A DNA stretch of 51,736 nucleotides from an uncultured Planctomycetaceae bacterium (GTDB lineage: Bacteria; Planctomycetota; Planctomycetia; Pirellulales; UBA1268): the NCBI GenBank assembly GCA_903885565.1, contig CAISJI010000193.1, positions 1-51,736 of the forward strand, read 5' to 3'. The notes beneath the pieces were generated by a model. It made no database searches, was not told where the DNA came from, and saw nothing but the letters and a program-made list of their open reading frames with translations. A program made the position numbers and the translations under genes. Numbering within the stretch: position 1 is the first letter of the stretch; each line of letters starts with the position of its first letter. Shown here piece by piece: positions 41,968 through 50,867 of this stretch.

Positions 41968-44252
41968 GCGCCCACTTCCTCCATCGTCGGCAGCGGAGGG
42001 GGGGTGCCGGGCAGCGGCGGCGGCGTGCGGGGGGATGGCGGTACCACCGCTGCCGGACTGAAGCCCGCAGTGGTGGCCGTGGGCGGCTGGGCATCATCAC
42101 GAGGGGCGTAAAATCGGTTGGCCACGATCCAGTCCCCTGCCATGGCTGCAGCAGCCAGCAGAATGATCCAACCAGAAAGCTCTGTCCCCACCCGCTCCAG
42201 TTTCACATCCCGCACCAGTTCCGCCTCGGTGGCCGCCAGCTTCCTCCCCTCCCCAAACGTGGCCGCCAGTGCCGGCTCCGACAATCGCAACGTGTCGGTG
42301 GCGGCGGAAACGAGATTGGCGCTGAAGCCTTTCGTGATCCCTCCCACCGCTCCGCCCGAGCGGAGCACGTAGTTCCCCGGCATCTGTGTGGCGGTAACGG
42401 TGATCGTGCCCCGGCGCTGATCGACGGCCACGGGAAAGTCATCCCCCGCTGGCGTGCGCACAAAAGCGGAGGCGATGTCGCGGCGTTCCAGGTGCATGAC
42501 GGCAGGGGTGCCGGCGAGGACATTGCGGTCATCCGCAGTATCGATCGAATGCAGGAGCGTTTCGTTGGCAAGCATCACAAACGGCCAGGGTTCAAAGCCG
42601 GTGGCGAGCGTGTTCCAGGCGGCTGGATCACCGGCCGACTGAGACACCGGCGTGGTGATCGTGATCACCGTTCCCTGGCCCACACGGTGTTCCAGAATGG
42701 CCGGCAGTCCATTGCGATAAGCCGCCACAGGGATGGCTGCCACCGCTTCCCCAGCCGCTCCGGGGGCCGCTTCATTTGGCTGGAATTCCCAATGCCTGTG
42801 CACAGGAAAATCCTGCCAGGGGACGGCGTCGCCGACACGTCTGAAGGCGGCGAGGACGGGGTGATCCAAACTCGCAGGGGCCAGAAAGTTGGCGTCGTCT
42901 GGACTGCGCCAGACGCGCACGATCTTCCCCCCGAGCACCTTCTGCGCGGCGTCTGAATTGAAGCGTCCGGCATCGGCCGCCTGGGGCCCGAGCCACACCA
43001 CCAATCCCTTCCCTCCGGCCACCCATTGCCAGAGCAGATCCCAGGTGCGGACCGGCAGCGGCGGCGGATCGACCAACACCATCCCCTCATAGCCGTCCCA
43101 GGGAACCGCCTCCAGCTGGGCCACGTCCTGGAGCGTGGCCTCAAACCGGGCCTTCCCCGCCTTGCGCAGGGAGGCTGGCGCGATCGCCTGCATAACACAC
43201 CGGCCTGTGGCTTGGGCGGGGGCGGGGGCGGCCACGAGCACGCGGGCCGGTGAACCGACTTCCACGGTGAAATAGCGCACATTGTCGGCCTCCAAAGCAT
43301 CGGAGCCCTCGAGGATCACGCGCCCCTGCCGCACACCCGGCTCCAAACCCGAAATCTCAAAGGCCACCTGCCCCACGGCACCTGATTTCCAGGAGCAGCG
43401 CTTGATCGCCCGCCGCGTGTAGCGGCCATCATCCCCCAGCATCTCCACGGCGATGTCCCGATTGGCATCGGGGCCGGCCCGGCTGGTGGCCGCCGTGAGC
43501 GCAAGAGGGGTGCCTGCCGCCAGCAGATCGCCGGTCACATCGACCGAATCGATCGCGAAGTTTTGCGGGTTCCGCGCTCCGACATCGATATAGACAAGGG
43601 ATATGTCGGGATGGGCTGCGGAGAGTTCCTGCGGCGCCTGGCCGTCCCAGGCCCCATGGGAACAATCGGTGAACACATACATCTCGCGATGGCGATCGGG
43701 CACCGTGGCGAGCAGTTTGTAGCCCGCCGCCATGGCGGCGGCGAGCGTCAGGCTCGGCGTGGCTCCCGCCAGGCGATCGATACGCGTGGCCGCCGCGGCC
43801 ACCGTTGGCGAGAACGTAGCAATCCCTCCGGTGGTGTCGACAACGGCCACCTGGCTGGTCGGCGGGAGCTTGGCCAGAAGCATTTTGGCAAGCGCCGCTG
43901 CGTTCTCCAGACGGGTCTCGTTGGCCTCCACCAGCAGCATCCGCGGCGCCGTATCGACCACCAGCACCGCCGCCACCGGCCCCTCGCCATCGGCCAGCCA
44001 CCCGGCGCCGCGCAGGGTCGGCCGCGCCAGCGCGAGGGCCAGGAGCGCCAGTGCCGCCATGCGAAGCAACAACAGCAGCAGATGGCTCAACCGCAACTGC
44101 CGCCGATTCGCTGCCGCCTTATGGCGCAGGAAGCGCAGGGCTGGAAAATCGAGCTTCACTGGCCGGCGTTTCATCAGCAGATGAAGCACCACAGGCACGG
44201 CGACCAGCGCCGCCCCGGCCAACAGCATGGGGGTGAGAAACGAAAGACCCAT
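41964..44252 (-). CDS. BatA-domain membrane protein with VWA region
   Basis: The 762-residue protein starts with the BatA N-terminal double transmembrane domain: LSFLTPMLLAGAALVAVPVVLHLLMKRRP followed by LRFLRHKAAANRRQLRLSHLLLLLLRMAALALLALALARP. A VWA-like stretch (VAAVLVVDTAPRMLLVEANETRLENA) follows, in which the usual DxSxS is replaced by DTAPR, so metal binding is doubtful. A long beta-rich periplasmic part, a C-terminal membrane helix near residue 700, and a Pro-rich cytoplasmic tail complete it. It sits between DUF58 and the amidotransferase-like protein in the same operon, the usual planctomycete order. Confidence 0.87.
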   Translation of the reverse strand: MGLSFLTPMLLAGAALVAVPVVLHLLMKRRPVKLDFPALRFLRHKAAANRRQLRLSHLLLLLLRMAALALLALALARPTLRGAGWLADGEGPVAAVLVVDTAPRMLLVEANETRLENAAALAKMLLAKLPPTSQVAVVDTTGGIATFSPTVAAAATRIDRLAGATPSLTLAAAMAAGYKLLATVPDRHREMYVFTDCSHGAWDGQAPQELSAAHPDISLVYIDVGARNPQNFAIDSVDVTGDLLAAGTPLALTAATSRAGPDANRDIAVEMLGDDGRYTRRAIKRCSWKSGAVGQVAFEISGLEPGVRQGRVILEGSDALEADNVRYFTVEVGSPARVLVAAPAPAQATGRCVMQAIAPASLRKAGKARFEATLQDVAQLEAVPWDGYEGMVLVDPPPLPVRTWDLLWQWVAGGKGLVVWLGPQAADAGRFNSDAAQKVLGGKIVRVWRSPDDANFLAPASLDHPVLAAFRRVGDAVPWQDFPVHRHWEFQPNEAAPGAAGEAVAAIPVAAYRNGLPAILEHRVGQGTVITITTPVSQSAGDPAAWNTLATGFEPWPFVMLANETLLHSIDTADDRNVLAGTPAVMHLERRDIASAFVRTPAGDDFPVAVDQRRGTITVTATQMPGNYVLRSGGAVGGITKGFSANLVSAATDTLRLSEPALAATFGEGRKLAATEAELVRDVKLERVGTELSGWIILLAAAAMAGDWIVANRFYAPRDDAQPPTATTAGFSPAAVVPPSPRTPPPLPGTPPPLPTMEEVGA

Positions 44253-44324
44253 GAACGCATTCTATTCTTGTGGTGGGAAAAGCCTGCCGCGGCCTCTTCC
44301 TTCGTGCGGTCAGTCAGGAGTGAA

Positions 44325-45224
44325 TCAGAACCGGTTGCGGCGGCTCACGAGATACTCCATCAGGGCCCGGTCGAACTGCATGCTCGTATCGAGCGGAACA
44401 TAGTCGATGCCGGCGTGGAAGCAGGTGCGGCGGTAGTCCTCGCGAAAGGCCGCCACGCTCGCCACATACTCACCGCGGGCAGCATCGGCATCGACAACGA
44501 GCTGATCCAGCGCCTCTGGCTCCGTAAACTCCACCATGCCCTGAAAGGGAAACTTCACCTCCGCCTCATCGAGCACATGGAAGAGGATCACATCATGGCC
44601 GCGGTGCCGCAGCCGCAGGAGGGCATCCCGGATCGGATCGGGATCGGCCAGCAGATCGCTGAAGATCATCACCAGCGAGCGGTGGCGGAGCATCGCCGCG
44701 ATCTGCACGAGGCTGCGGGCGATGTCGGTTTTGCCGGAGGGCTTCACCTTCGCCAAAACAGACAACACCTGCGCGATCTGCGATCGCTTCGAACGGGCCG
44801 GCAGGCTGGCATGCAGCTTCTCGTCAAACACAAGCAAGCCGCAAGGATCCTGCTGGTGCACCATCAGCCAGCAGAGCGCCGCCGCCAGCGAGATGGAATA
44901 GTCGAGTTTGGAGAGCCGCTGCCGGTAGGTGTAGGCCATCGACGCACTGGTATCGATGGCGAGATAACCGGTGATATTGGTCTCGGCCTCAAACTTCTTG
45001 ATGTAGTGCTTGTCGGTTTTGGCGTAGACCAGCCAGTCAATGTCCTTGGGATCATCGCCGGGGGCATACCTGCGATGCTCACTGAACTCAACGGAAAACC
45101 CCTGATAAGGGCTGGCATGGAGCCCCTGCAGAAAGCCCTTGACGATGAACTGCGCGCGGAGATCGAGGCGGGCGATCTGCCGCACCACCTCCGGCTTCAA
45201 ATATTCCTCGACAGCGCGCACCAT
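44325..45224 (-). CDS. DUF58 domain protein
   Basis: The 299-residue protein has the DUF58 core: GLHASPYQGFSVEFSEHRRYAPGDDPKDIDWLVYAKTDKHYIKKFEAET, then a VWA-like strand with the MIDAS motif DTSASMAY, and IAAMLRHRSLVMIFSDLLADPD. It lacks membrane helices, unlike many DUF58 proteins. MoxR ATPases and DUF58 proteins act together, with the ATPase perhaps remodelling VWA partners. It follows moxR after 22 bases and precedes the BatA-like gene by 72 bases. Confidence 0.93.
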   Translation of the reverse strand: MVRAVEEYLKPEVVRQIARLDLRAQFIVKGFLQGLHASPYQGFSVEFSEHRRYAPGDDPKDIDWLVYAKTDKHYIKKFEAETNITGYLAIDTSASMAYTYRQRLSKLDYSISLAAALCWLMVHQQDPCGLLVFDEKLHASLPARSKRSQIAQVLSVLAKVKPSGKTDIARSLVQIAAMLRHRSLVMIFSDLLADPDPIRDALLRLRHRGHDVILFHVLDEAEVKFPFQGMVEFTEPEALDQLVVDADAARGEYVASVAAFREDYRRTCFHAGIDYVPLDTSMQFDRALMEYLVSRRNRF

Positions 45225-45246
45225 CAGCCCGGCACCTCTCTGGCGT

Positions 45247-46281
45247 TCACTTCACGAGCTTCGGAATCTCAGGCTCGGGTATCTCCCGCACCAACCGCTC
45301 CACGATCGACTCGCTCGTCAAGCCATCGGCCTGGGCCTGGAAATTGGTGGCGATGCGGTGCCGCAGCACCGGCACGGCGATGCGCCGCACATCATCGATC
45401 GACACGCTGAATCTCCCGTCCATGGCCGCCATCGCCTTGCCTCCCTGGATGAGAAACTGCCCGGCCCGCGGGCCGGCGCCCCAATCGACCAGTTCGGCGA
45501 CATACCGCGGAGCCTGAGGATCTTTGGGCCGGGTGGCCCGCACCAACCGGGCGACATACTTCACCAGATACTCGCTCACCGCCACGCTGCTCACCAGCTT
45601 TTGAATATTGACGATGGCCCGGCCCGAGAGCACCTTCCGCACCTCCGGCTTCTCCGCCCGGGTGGTGGACATCAGGATCTGCTCCTCCTCAGGAAGAGAG
45701 GGGTAGCCGACCTTGATGTTGAACATAAATCGATCGAGCTGGGCTTCGGGCAACGGATAGGTGCCCTCCTGCTCGATCGGATTCTGCGTGGCGATCGTGA
45801 AGAAGGGGTCGGGGAGCGGATACGTTTCCTGGCCGACCGAAACCTCCCGTTCCTGCATCGCCTGCAGGAGTGCCGCCTGCGTTTTGGGAGGAGTGCGGTT
45901 GATTTCGTCGGCCAGCAGGATATTGGTAAAGATCGGCCCCTCGACGAAGCGGAAGCTGCGGCGGCCATGCTCGTCCTCGTCGAGCACATTGGTGCCGGTG
46001 ATGTCAGACGGCATCAGATCGGGGGTGAACTGCACCCGCTTGAAGCCAACATCCAGAATCCTCGCCAGCGTGGAGACCATCAGCGTCTTGGCCAGCCCGG
46101 GAACACCCTCCAGCAGGCAATGGCCGCGGGTGAAGATGGCGGCAAAGAGTTGCTCGATGACCTCGTCCTGACCGACGATCACCTTCTGCAGTTCCTCCTG
46201 CATCAGTTTCCGATGCTGGCTGAACTCCAACAAAATGTCGTCGAGCGTCTTGGTGCGTGGGGCGGTTGACACTGGCAGCAT
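45247..46281 (-). CDS. MoxR-family AAA+ ATPase
   Basis: The 344-residue ATPase has LMQEELQKVIVGQDEVIEQLFAAI before the Walker A motif LLEGVPGLAKT, Walker B and sensor region ILLADEINRTPPKTQAALLQAMQE, ATQNPIEQEGTYPLPEAQLDRFM (sensor 1 and the arginine-finger loop), and a C-terminal lid with RHRIATNFQAQADG. It is the first gene of the cluster and presumably powers the VWA proteins. The start is uncertain: an ATG at 46281 has GGAGGG directly before it, while a GTG at 46272 is better spaced. It is divergent from the DUF4159 gene. Confidence 0.94.
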   Translation of the reverse strand: MLPVSTAPRTKTLDDILLEFSQHRKLMQEELQKVIVGQDEVIEQLFAAIFTRGHCLLEGVPGLAKTLMVSTLARILDVGFKRVQFTPDLMPSDITGTNVLDEDEHGRRSFRFVEGPIFTNILLADEINRTPPKTQAALLQAMQEREVSVGQETYPLPDPFFTIATQNPIEQEGTYPLPEAQLDRFMFNIKVGYPSLPEEEQILMSTTRAEKPEVRKVLSGRAIVNIQKLVSSVAVSEYLVKYVARLVRATRPKDPQAPRYVAELVDWGAGPRAGQFLIQGGKAMAAMDGRFSVSIDDVRRIAVPVLRHRIATNFQAQADGLTSESIVERLVREIPEPEIPKLVK

Positions 46282-46457
46282 CCCTCCATGGCATGTTCGC
46301 AAGGCGTGGAAGACGCCGGAAGAGCCTCTGCCAGTATCGGCCCTGACTCCGCACACGGCAAACCGGCCCAGCCGGGCCCGCGTTTCCGGGGGCTGCCGTG
46401 CAGCGTTTCGCTGTCACGCAGTAGGATTGGGGAAGTGGTTCCCGCGTTCCCCACCCT

Positions 46458-48932
46458 GTGGGTTTCGCTTGGAACAGCGTTTGTTTTGCCGCGACAGCGA
46501 GGCCGGCCGTGCCGATTCCCCACCGTTTCCAGCGCGTTCCGTCCCCCCGCCAGCCGGCCGGCCGGGTGTGGCGGCGCGTGCTGCTGGCCCTGCTGCTGGT
46601 GCCGGTGGGCTGGAATGCCGTGAGGGCTGCCGAGCGGGAAGCGCCGCCGCTGTCGCCGGAAAAAATTCAGCGGGCGATCGAAAAATCGCGCGATTGGCTG
46701 CTGCGGGAGCAACTCGGCAACGGCGCCTGGGAATGCACGATCCGCACCGAGGAAACCCGCATCGGCACGACGAGCCTCGTGATGCTCGCCCTGGCCAACG
46801 CGGGCCTCGAGGCCAACCATGTGGCGATGCAGCGTGGCCTGGAGTGGCTGCGCCGGCAGCAGCCGGAGGACACCTATTCGGTGTCACTCCAGACGATGAT
46901 CCTGGCGATCCTCTCCCCCGACGCCGATCGGGCGATTCTCCAGCGCAACGTTGAATGGCTCGAATCGGCGCAGATCTCGCAGGGGCCGTTGACCGGGTCA
47001 TGGGGCTACGGTCGGGCCAAGGGCTCGGGCGATAATTCCAACGCCCAGTTTGCCCTGCTGGGGCTCCACGAGGCTGATAAAGTCGGCGTGCGGGTGCAAC
47101 CGGAGGTCTGGATGAAGGCGCAGCAATGGTGGGTGTCGTGCGCCAATGCGGACGGATCCTGGGGCTATAACCTCGGCCTCGGCGGGAGCGGCAGCATGAC
47201 CTGCGCCGGTATCACCAGCATCTGGATCACCGCCGAGCATATCGGCACCCCCGACGCCCGGGCCACCAAAGATATTGTCTCCTGCTGCGGCGGCGGCACA
47301 TCCCCACGCGTGCTGGAGCGCGGGCTCGACTGGCTCGGCAGGCGTTTTTCAGTCGTGGAAAATCCTGCCTCCGGCCAGACCTGGCTCCATTACTACCTCT
47401 ACGGGCTTGAACGCGTCGGCCGCTTCACCGCCCGGCGGTTTATCGGCGAATCAGACTGGTATCTGGAGGGAGCGCGGATGCTGGTGAGCACGCAGGACGC
47501 CTTCTCGGGGGCCTTTCGGGGCGGGCGGATCGAGGATGCGACCGTGGCCACCAGCTTCGCCCTGCTCTTCCTGGCGAAGGGCCGCCGTCCCGTGATCGTG
47601 GCCAAGAGCCGCCACGATCCCGATCAGGACTGGAACCGGCACGGCCACGACATCTCCCATCTGGTGGCCCATGTCGAGAGCCGCTGGAAGAAGGAATACC
47701 CGGCCGGCCTGTCGTGGCACGTGCTCGATACCCGCTCGGCGGGCCTCGAAGACCTCCTGCAGACGCCAGTGCTCTGGCTCTCCGGAAAAAACGCGTTTGA
47801 TCTCGGCCCCAATCCGGGCCTGCGCCTGCGCCGCTACATCGATGAGGGGGGCTTCATCTTCGCCGAGGCCTGCTGCCCCAAAAGCATGGAATTCGATCAA
47901 CGGCTCAGGCAACTCGTGGGGGAGATTTTTCCGGAACCGGAATACAGGCTCCACCTGCTGCCGCCGGAGCACCCCGCCTGGCACGCGGAGGAAGTGGTGC
48001 CGCCGGAATTGCACCGGCCGCTGCTGGGCGTGGACTACGGCTGCCGCACCTGCCTGATCTACGCCCCCCCCACCGAACTCGACAGGCAGAACCCCGGCAT
48101 GCCGAGCCTGTCGTGCCTGTGGGAGATCGGCGGCAGTTCCCGGCGATCCCTGAAGCCCGAGGTGCGCAGGGAGGTCGATGCGGCTCTGGCGATCGGCACC
48201 AACGTGCTGGCGTATGCCACCAACCGGGAACTGAAGCGGAAGGACGAACTCTTCGCCATCGATGTGGCTCCAGCCACGGCCCGCGAGAAATTGGAGCGGG
48301 GCCAACTGGCGATCGGCAAACTGCGCCATGGGGGGATGTGCGATGCGGCTCCGGCGGCGCTGGCCAACATCCTGCGGGCGGCAGCGCGGGAACTGGGCAT
48401 CAGCGTGGATGATGCCCCCAGCCAGATCGACCCCTCCGATCCGCGGCTCTTCGACTACCATCTCGTGTTTATGCATGGCCGCCAGGGCTTCAGCTTCGAC
48501 GGCCCGCGGCGGGAGCGACTGCGGCAGTTTCTGGAGCGGGGGGGCATGCTGCTGGCCGACAGCATCTGCGCCTCGCCAGCTTTCACCTCAGCCTTCCGCG
48601 CGGAGATGGCCGCCCTGCTCCCGGAACAGAAGCTGGAGGAGATTCCGGCCAACGATCCCCTCTTCACGGCCCAGGAATATGGCGGCTACGACATTCGCAG
48701 CGTCACGCTCCGCGAACCCTCCGGCGGGGATGGCCCGCTGGCGGCCCGCAAGCGGCAAGTGGCGCCCAAGCTGGAGGGGATCCGGCTGGGGGATCGCTGG
48801 GGGGTGATCTTTTCACCCTACGATCTCTCCTGTGCGCTGGAAAAGCAGAATTCGATGGAATGCACCGGCTACAGCCGGGAGGATGCCGAGAAAATCGCCC
48901 TCAACATCCTGCTCTACTCGCTCAATCAGTAA
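46458..48932 (+). CDS. DUF4159 protein with prenyltransferase-like repeats
   Basis: The 824-residue protein has a signal sequence (VLLALLLVPVGWNAVRAA) and an alpha-toroid half (residues about 60-330) with squalene-hopene/prenyltransferase-like repeats, for example GLEWLRRQQPEDTYSVSLQT, GSWGYGRAKGSGDNSNAQFAL and GSWGYNLGLGGSGSMTCAGI. Two DUF4159-like segments follow: one around LRLRRYIDEGGFIFAEACCP and one at the C terminus (LRQFLERGGMLLADSICASP to RWGVIFSPYDLSCALE). The GTG at 46458 is the longest start; a GTG at 46509 with GCGAGG upstream may be the true one. It is divergent from moxR, and the pair is a frequent planctomycete combination. No catalytic function is known. Confidence 0.85.
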   Translation: MGFAWNSVCFAATARPAVPIPHRFQRVPSPRQPAGRVWRRVLLALLLVPVGWNAVRAAEREAPPLSPEKIQRAIEKSRDWLLREQLGNGAWECTIRTEETRIGTTSLVMLALANAGLEANHVAMQRGLEWLRRQQPEDTYSVSLQTMILAILSPDADRAILQRNVEWLESAQISQGPLTGSWGYGRAKGSGDNSNAQFALLGLHEADKVGVRVQPEVWMKAQQWWVSCANADGSWGYNLGLGGSGSMTCAGITSIWITAEHIGTPDARATKDIVSCCGGGTSPRVLERGLDWLGRRFSVVENPASGQTWLHYYLYGLERVGRFTARRFIGESDWYLEGARMLVSTQDAFSGAFRGGRIEDATVATSFALLFLAKGRRPVIVAKSRHDPDQDWNRHGHDISHLVAHVESRWKKEYPAGLSWHVLDTRSAGLEDLLQTPVLWLSGKNAFDLGPNPGLRLRRYIDEGGFIFAEACCPKSMEFDQRLRQLVGEIFPEPEYRLHLLPPEHPAWHAEEVVPPELHRPLLGVDYGCRTCLIYAPPTELDRQNPGMPSLSCLWEIGGSSRRSLKPEVRREVDAALAIGTNVLAYATNRELKRKDELFAIDVAPATAREKLERGQLAIGKLRHGGMCDAAPAALANILRAAARELGISVDDAPSQIDPSDPRLFDYHLVFMHGRQGFSFDGPRRERLRQFLERGGMLLADSICASPAFTSAFRAEMAALLPEQKLEEIPANDPLFTAQEYGGYDIRSVTLREPSGGDGPLAARKRQVAPKLEGIRLGDRWGVIFSPYDLSCALEKQNSMECTGYSREDAEKIALNILLYSLNQ

Positions 48933-48952
48933 GCCAAAAACGCCCATCCCTG

Positions 48953-49090
48953 CTCAGCGGGCCGTGGATACAGTGCAGCAGCGCTGGATGCGATGCCCGT
49001 CGACCGTGGAAAACCTCGGTTTTTCCACCGGGCGACCGAGTGGACTGGCTTCAATCCAGAGGTGCATGGAGGACTTTTTACACGGGCAGT
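48953..49090 (-). repeat. Type B palindromic repeat, copy 4 (degenerate)
   Basis: In the orientation of copy 2, GCTGGATGCGATGCCCGTCG, ACCGTGGAAAACCTCGG, TTTTTCCACCGGGCGACCGA and GGACTTTTTACACGGGCAG align in order with the other B copies, with about 20 unrelated bases inserted in the final hairpin. It lies between the convergent DUF4159 gene and the glycosyltransferase at 49173. Confidence 0.7.
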
Positions 49091-49172
49091 TCGGTTCCCG
49101 GCGACAGTTCGCTTTCCTCAAACCGCCTTACGCAGCGACTGCCTCCACACCGACAGTGATCCTGCCGGCGAC

Positions 49173-49943
49173 TCAGGCTTCATTTTCCATCGAAAATTCC
49201 CGTTTCATCGCCGCCGTGACGAACCGCCGCCTGCGGAGCTGCCATGCGGCCTTCAAACACTTCTTCCAGACAGGCCATGACATCGATGGAAGAACCACGC
49301 CACCAGTCTCGCTCAGGTTCGACCCGGTCGCTCGGCGGTAGATGGCCGCAGGAAAGGGAACGGGGTGCAGGCTCTTTCCCAGACGGGAAAAGTGCTCGAC
49401 GATTTCATGATGCGGGAAGCGCAGCAGGGACGTTACAGAAGAGTCGCCGCTCTCTTCGAGGTTGGCAGGCTCCGTGTAGACAATGCCCGACGATCCACAA
49501 ACCCTATGAAACTGATCGTTTATTGTTACCGTTGAAGCGCCACTCATCCAGGTATAACCCCGGGGCAGGTAGTATCCGACGGGGTGCTTTACGCGATGAA
49601 CGTATTCCGAAAGCTTGTTGCTGACCAGATCGTCTGCATCAAGTAACATCGTGTAGCATGGCGTATACTGCTTCGACTCCCGTCGGCCAGCGCTATTCTT
49701 GAGCGACTTATCGGCGAGACCGGAATTCCAGTCCGACCCTACTTCAGGAAAGTCGCCGCGGAGCACCGTCAGCCGGGAGTCCTGAATGTCGCCGGGGTCG
49801 AATTCCTTGCAGGACAGGATCACCCGCACATTCGGATCGGTCTGGGCCAGCGCCGAACGGATCGTGTTTCGGCAGAGCAACTCACAGATTCGCCAATGCC
49901 GGGTGCTCCCGGGGCTTCGCAACGGGATGATGAAAACCAGCAT
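49173..49943 (-). CDS. GT-A fold glycosyltransferase-like protein, AT-richer than neighbours
   Basis: The 256-residue protein begins MLVFIIPLRSPGSTRHW and has ELLCRNTIRSALAQTDPNVRVILSCKEF, matching the first strand-helix-strand of GT-A enzymes, and CYTMLLDADDLVSNKLSEYV, where DADD stands in the DxD metal-binding position. The rest (PHHEIVEHFSRLGKSLHPVP and on) is not diagnostic. It probably transfers a sugar in surface-glycan synthesis. GC content is visibly lower than in flanking genes and a type B repeat lies directly 3' of it, as at the other transferred glycan genes. The start has GAGGAAGAG upstream. Exact family is uncertain. Confidence 0.7.
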   Translation of the reverse strand: MLVFIIPLRSPGSTRHWRICELLCRNTIRSALAQTDPNVRVILSCKEFDPGDIQDSRLTVLRGDFPEVGSDWNSGLADKSLKNSAGRRESKQYTPCYTMLLDADDLVSNKLSEYVHRVKHPVGYYLPRGYTWMSGASTVTINDQFHRVCGSSGIVYTEPANLEESGDSSVTSLLRFPHHEIVEHFSRLGKSLHPVPFPAAIYRRATGSNLSETGGVVLPSMSWPVWKKCLKAAWQLRRRRFVTAAMKREFSMENEA

Positions 49944-50025
49944 AGGACGGCTCTTCCTCGACGACCAAGCTCCGCAGTGGAATGAGCCCTGATTATACGC
50001 CGCTGCTCCGACTGTGCGAATGCAA

Positions 50026-50721
50026 TCAACCTTCGGAGTCTCTGTCGCCGCCGGTGAGAAACCCGGTGTAGTAGACGAGCGTCAGGATCGCCTGCAGCGT
50101 GCCGGCCACGTAGGTCCACGCGGCGGAGTTGAGCACACGGTTGACATGCCCCATGTCGCCGGGCGGCACAATCCCCAAGCTCACCAACTGCGCCTTCGCC
50201 CGATTGCTCGCGTCGATCTCCACCGGCAGGTTGACCAGCTGAAAGAGCACCGTGGCGCTGAACAGGGCAATGCCCAACCAGGCCAAGGGCCTCAACTGCA
50301 TCATCAGCCCGAACATGAAGGCATAGAGCCCGAAATTGCTGCCGATATTGGCGATCCCCACCGCCGCATTGCGCAGTGACATCAGCGGATAGCCCTGAAA
50401 ATCCTGCAGGGCATGCCCCGCCTCATGGGCCGCGATCCCCACGGCGGCCAGCGACCGGCTGCCATAGACATTGTGGGAGAGTCGAAGAATTTTGGTTTGG
50501 GGATCGTAGTGGTCGGTGAGTTGCCCGGGCACTTCCTCAATGACTACGCTGGTCGCCCCGGCCGAATCGAGGATGTAGCGGGCGGCGGCAGCCCCTGAAA
50601 GCGGCGCTGGCTCCTGGGAGGCGGATTCAAAGGTGCTGCGCACTCTCCACTGGGCCCACATGGCCAAAAGCAGTGCCGGGGCAACACAAATGAGATACCT
50701 GATGTCAAAAAAAAATGGCAT
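50026..50721 (-). CDS. Membrane zinc metallopeptidase (YugP-like)
   Basis: The 231-residue protein has an N-terminal helix (YLICVAPALLLAMWAQWRV), the HExxH-type motif in VGIAAHEAGHALQDFQGY, further hydrophobic segments (about 135-170 and 205-225) and LPVEIDASNRAKAQLVSLG, which supplies the third zinc ligand (Glu) in the D-A-S-N-R-A segment. This is the Zn-peptidase 2 (YugP) family of membrane proteins with unknown substrates. The ATG at 50721 fits the N-terminal helix. The next gene downstream on this strand is the glycosyltransferase, 82 bases away. Confidence 0.92.
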   Translation of the reverse strand: MPFFFDIRYLICVAPALLLAMWAQWRVRSTFESASQEPAPLSGAAAARYILDSAGATSVVIEEVPGQLTDHYDPQTKILRLSHNVYGSRSLAAVGIAAHEAGHALQDFQGYPLMSLRNAAVGIANIGSNFGLYAFMFGLMMQLRPLAWLGIALFSATVLFQLVNLPVEIDASNRAKAQLVSLGIVPPGDMGHVNRVLNSAAWTYVAGTLQAILTLVYYTGFLTGGDRDSEG

Positions 50722-50867
50722 GGAACTGGCTCGTCGCTCCAGAGGGAAAGATTGCCGGCACAGGCCGCGGGCGTGAAGTATTCTATGCAATCCGGGGCAC
50801 TCGCTGCTGCGACCGCCCGATTGTGGGCAAATACGCTCGGGCAAACACCGCCGCCGGCATACGTTTC

